Assembly: GCA_937907405.1 (NCBI GenBank)
Contig: CALCIC010000313.1
Location: 1-6,201, forward strand
Source: an uncultured Isosphaeraceae bacterium
GTDB lineage: Bacteria; Planctomycetota; Planctomycetia; Isosphaerales; Isosphaeraceae
DNA length: 6,201 bases
Direction: 5' to 3'
Shown here: positions 5,589-6,201 of the stretch, one piece after another
Layout of the letters: every line of letters begins with the position of its first letter
Numbering within the stretch: the first letter of the stretch is position 1
The notes under the pieces: generated by a model
What the model saw: only the letters and a program-made list of their open reading frames with translations
Databases searched by the model: none
What the model was told of the DNA's origin: nothing
Translations under genes and position numbers: made by a program

Positions 5589-6201
5589 TTACTTTTTACT
5601 CAAATCCGGGTGCGGCCCTTTGCCTTTCTCCTCCGCGGGCGGCTTGGATGCGGGCTTGAAATTGGGGTCCCACACCGCCCGCCGTGCATCGCCGATGGCC
5701 GAGAACATGAAGGCTAGGAACCAGCCGCCATCGGCTGCGGGTCGCACGTCGACCGAAAACTTGACGCTGTCATCGAGCTTGACCCCAGTGCTGTAGGTAG
5801 GGGAAGGGAGATCGGGGTTGGAGCCGGACGGGTGCGTCGGCAAGTCGTCGGGCCAACCGGCCATCTGCTTGCGCATCCGCTCGTCGGGCTCGACGCCCAT
5901 CGCGCGCATCAGCCTCCGCAACTCGGCGACCGCCTCGCGGAATGGGACGGCCTTGGGCAGCGGCAGTAAATGGATGTCGACCACGACCCCGTGGTCCACG
6001 TTGACCGAGACGTACTTGACCCGCATTTGGACGCCACGATCCCTCGGGAGCCGGACGGTGACGTCGGCGGGCTCCTGGGCGCGGAGGTAGGTGTCGCCCT
6101 GCTTGTTTAGGTCCTTCGGCACCTTGATGCCGGTGATCTCCTCGGCCGGCCCGAGCAGCCGAACCGTCACCTGACGAGGCGGCGCGGGGGAGGCGGCCGG
6201 T
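5589..6201 (-). CDS. Gene A1: paralogue of A2, N-terminus cut by window edge
   Basis: The frame is open from the window end (first full codon at 6200) to the TAA at 5591-5589, giving 204 visible residues. The visible start, PAASPAPPRQV, corresponds to the Pro-rich linker of A2. The hydrophobic anchor and true start should therefore lie about 30-35 codons beyond the window. The GTG at 6170 is an internal Val aligned with V41 of A2, not a start. Shared blocks are RLLGPAEEITGIKVP, QEPADVTVRLP, VKYVSVNVDHGVVVD, FREAVAELRRLMRAMGVEP, WPDDLPTHPSGSNPDLPSPT and WDPNFKP. Differences cluster after residue 155 of the A2 numbering and in the Lys/Pro-rich tail, which ends DLSKK. The expected role is the same as that of A2: an exported or anchored protein of unknown function, first visible gene of the minus-strand run. 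Confidence 0.82.
   Translation of the reverse strand, partial: PAASPAPPRQVTVRLLGPAEEITGIKVPKDLNKQGDTYLRAQEPADVTVRLPRDRGVQMRVKYVSVNVDHGVVVDIHLLPLPKAVPFREAVAELRRLMRAMGVEPDERMRKQMAGWPDDLPTHPSGSNPDLPSPTYSTGVKLDDSVKFSVDVRPAADGGWFLAFMFSAIGDARRAVWDPNFKPASKPPAEEKGKGPHPDLSKK

Larger units (their letters stand above)
5281..6201 (-). repeat. Upstream copy (A1-B1) of a tandem two-gene duplication, cut by window edge
   Basis: The region matches 4308-5284 in gene order, reading frame and sequence. The overlap B1 stop/A2 start (ATGA) marks the joint between the units. Divergence is concentrated in the A tail and the B centre, which argues against a very recent duplication. Whether more copies lie beyond 6201 is not visible. 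Confidence 0.8.

Noticed and set aside
5586..5600. Possible -1 frameshift from A1 into B1 at the A-run before the A1 stop
   Set aside because: The sequence is T AAA AAG, not the canonical A AAA AAG, A2 lacks the run, and the shifted frame would end at the TGA after about 18 codons.
5323..5796. Plus-strand ORF of 157 codons (and a similar one at 4194-4715)
   Set aside because: Both are antisense to B/A genes, and they resemble each other only because the underlying region is duplicated.
4308..6201. Tandem A-B repeat as a mobile element
   Set aside because: No transposase, terminal inverted repeats or target-site duplication is visible. Simple tandem duplication explains it.

Overview
The window looks like GC-rich chromosomal DNA from a planctomycete, probably of the Isosphaeraceae type. 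This is an inference from gene style, not from a marker gene: a long secreted or anchored protein made almost entirely of HEAT repeats, short secreted Tyr/Gly/Pro-rich proteins, weak Shine-Dalgarno signals and high GC throughout. No rRNA, tRNA, CRISPR array, insertion sequence or integrase was found.

Left part (1-1126). The minus strand carries the first 277 codons of an Nramp-family divalent metal (Mn2+/Fe2+) transporter, cut by the window edge. It is the only gene here whose function can be named securely. A 295-base AT-richer gap follows. It holds candidate promoters in both directions and a 19-base near-palindrome that could be an operator.

Middle part (1127-2437). Two plus-strand genes encode small exported proteins of 174 and 149 residues. 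Each has a Sec signal peptide ending in Ala-Gln, and each mature part is rich in Tyr, Gly and Pro and lacks Cys. Then comes a 186-base convergent gap with two hairpins, the likely end of transcription from both sides.

Right part (2438-6201). All genes are on the minus strand and tightly packed, in transcription order A1, B1, A2, B2, HEAT. A and B are families I do not recognise. A is an N-terminally anchored protein of about 233 residues and B is a small protein of about 85-92 residues. The A-B pair occurs twice in tandem as a unit of about 1 kb. A2-B2 and B1-A2 are joined by 4-base start/stop overlaps. In B1 the equivalent start codon (GTG) reads GTA, and a conserved Trp codon is TGA, so it is either 5'-degraded or restarts at a TTG. 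The 604-residue HEAT protein begins 55 bases after B2 and shows about 16 repeats with a higher-order three-repeat pattern.

The main candidate for something undescribed is this duplicated, translationally coupled A-B cassette followed by an exported HEAT-repeat protein. Its function cannot be read from sequence alone. The A1 and Nramp genes both continue outside the window.
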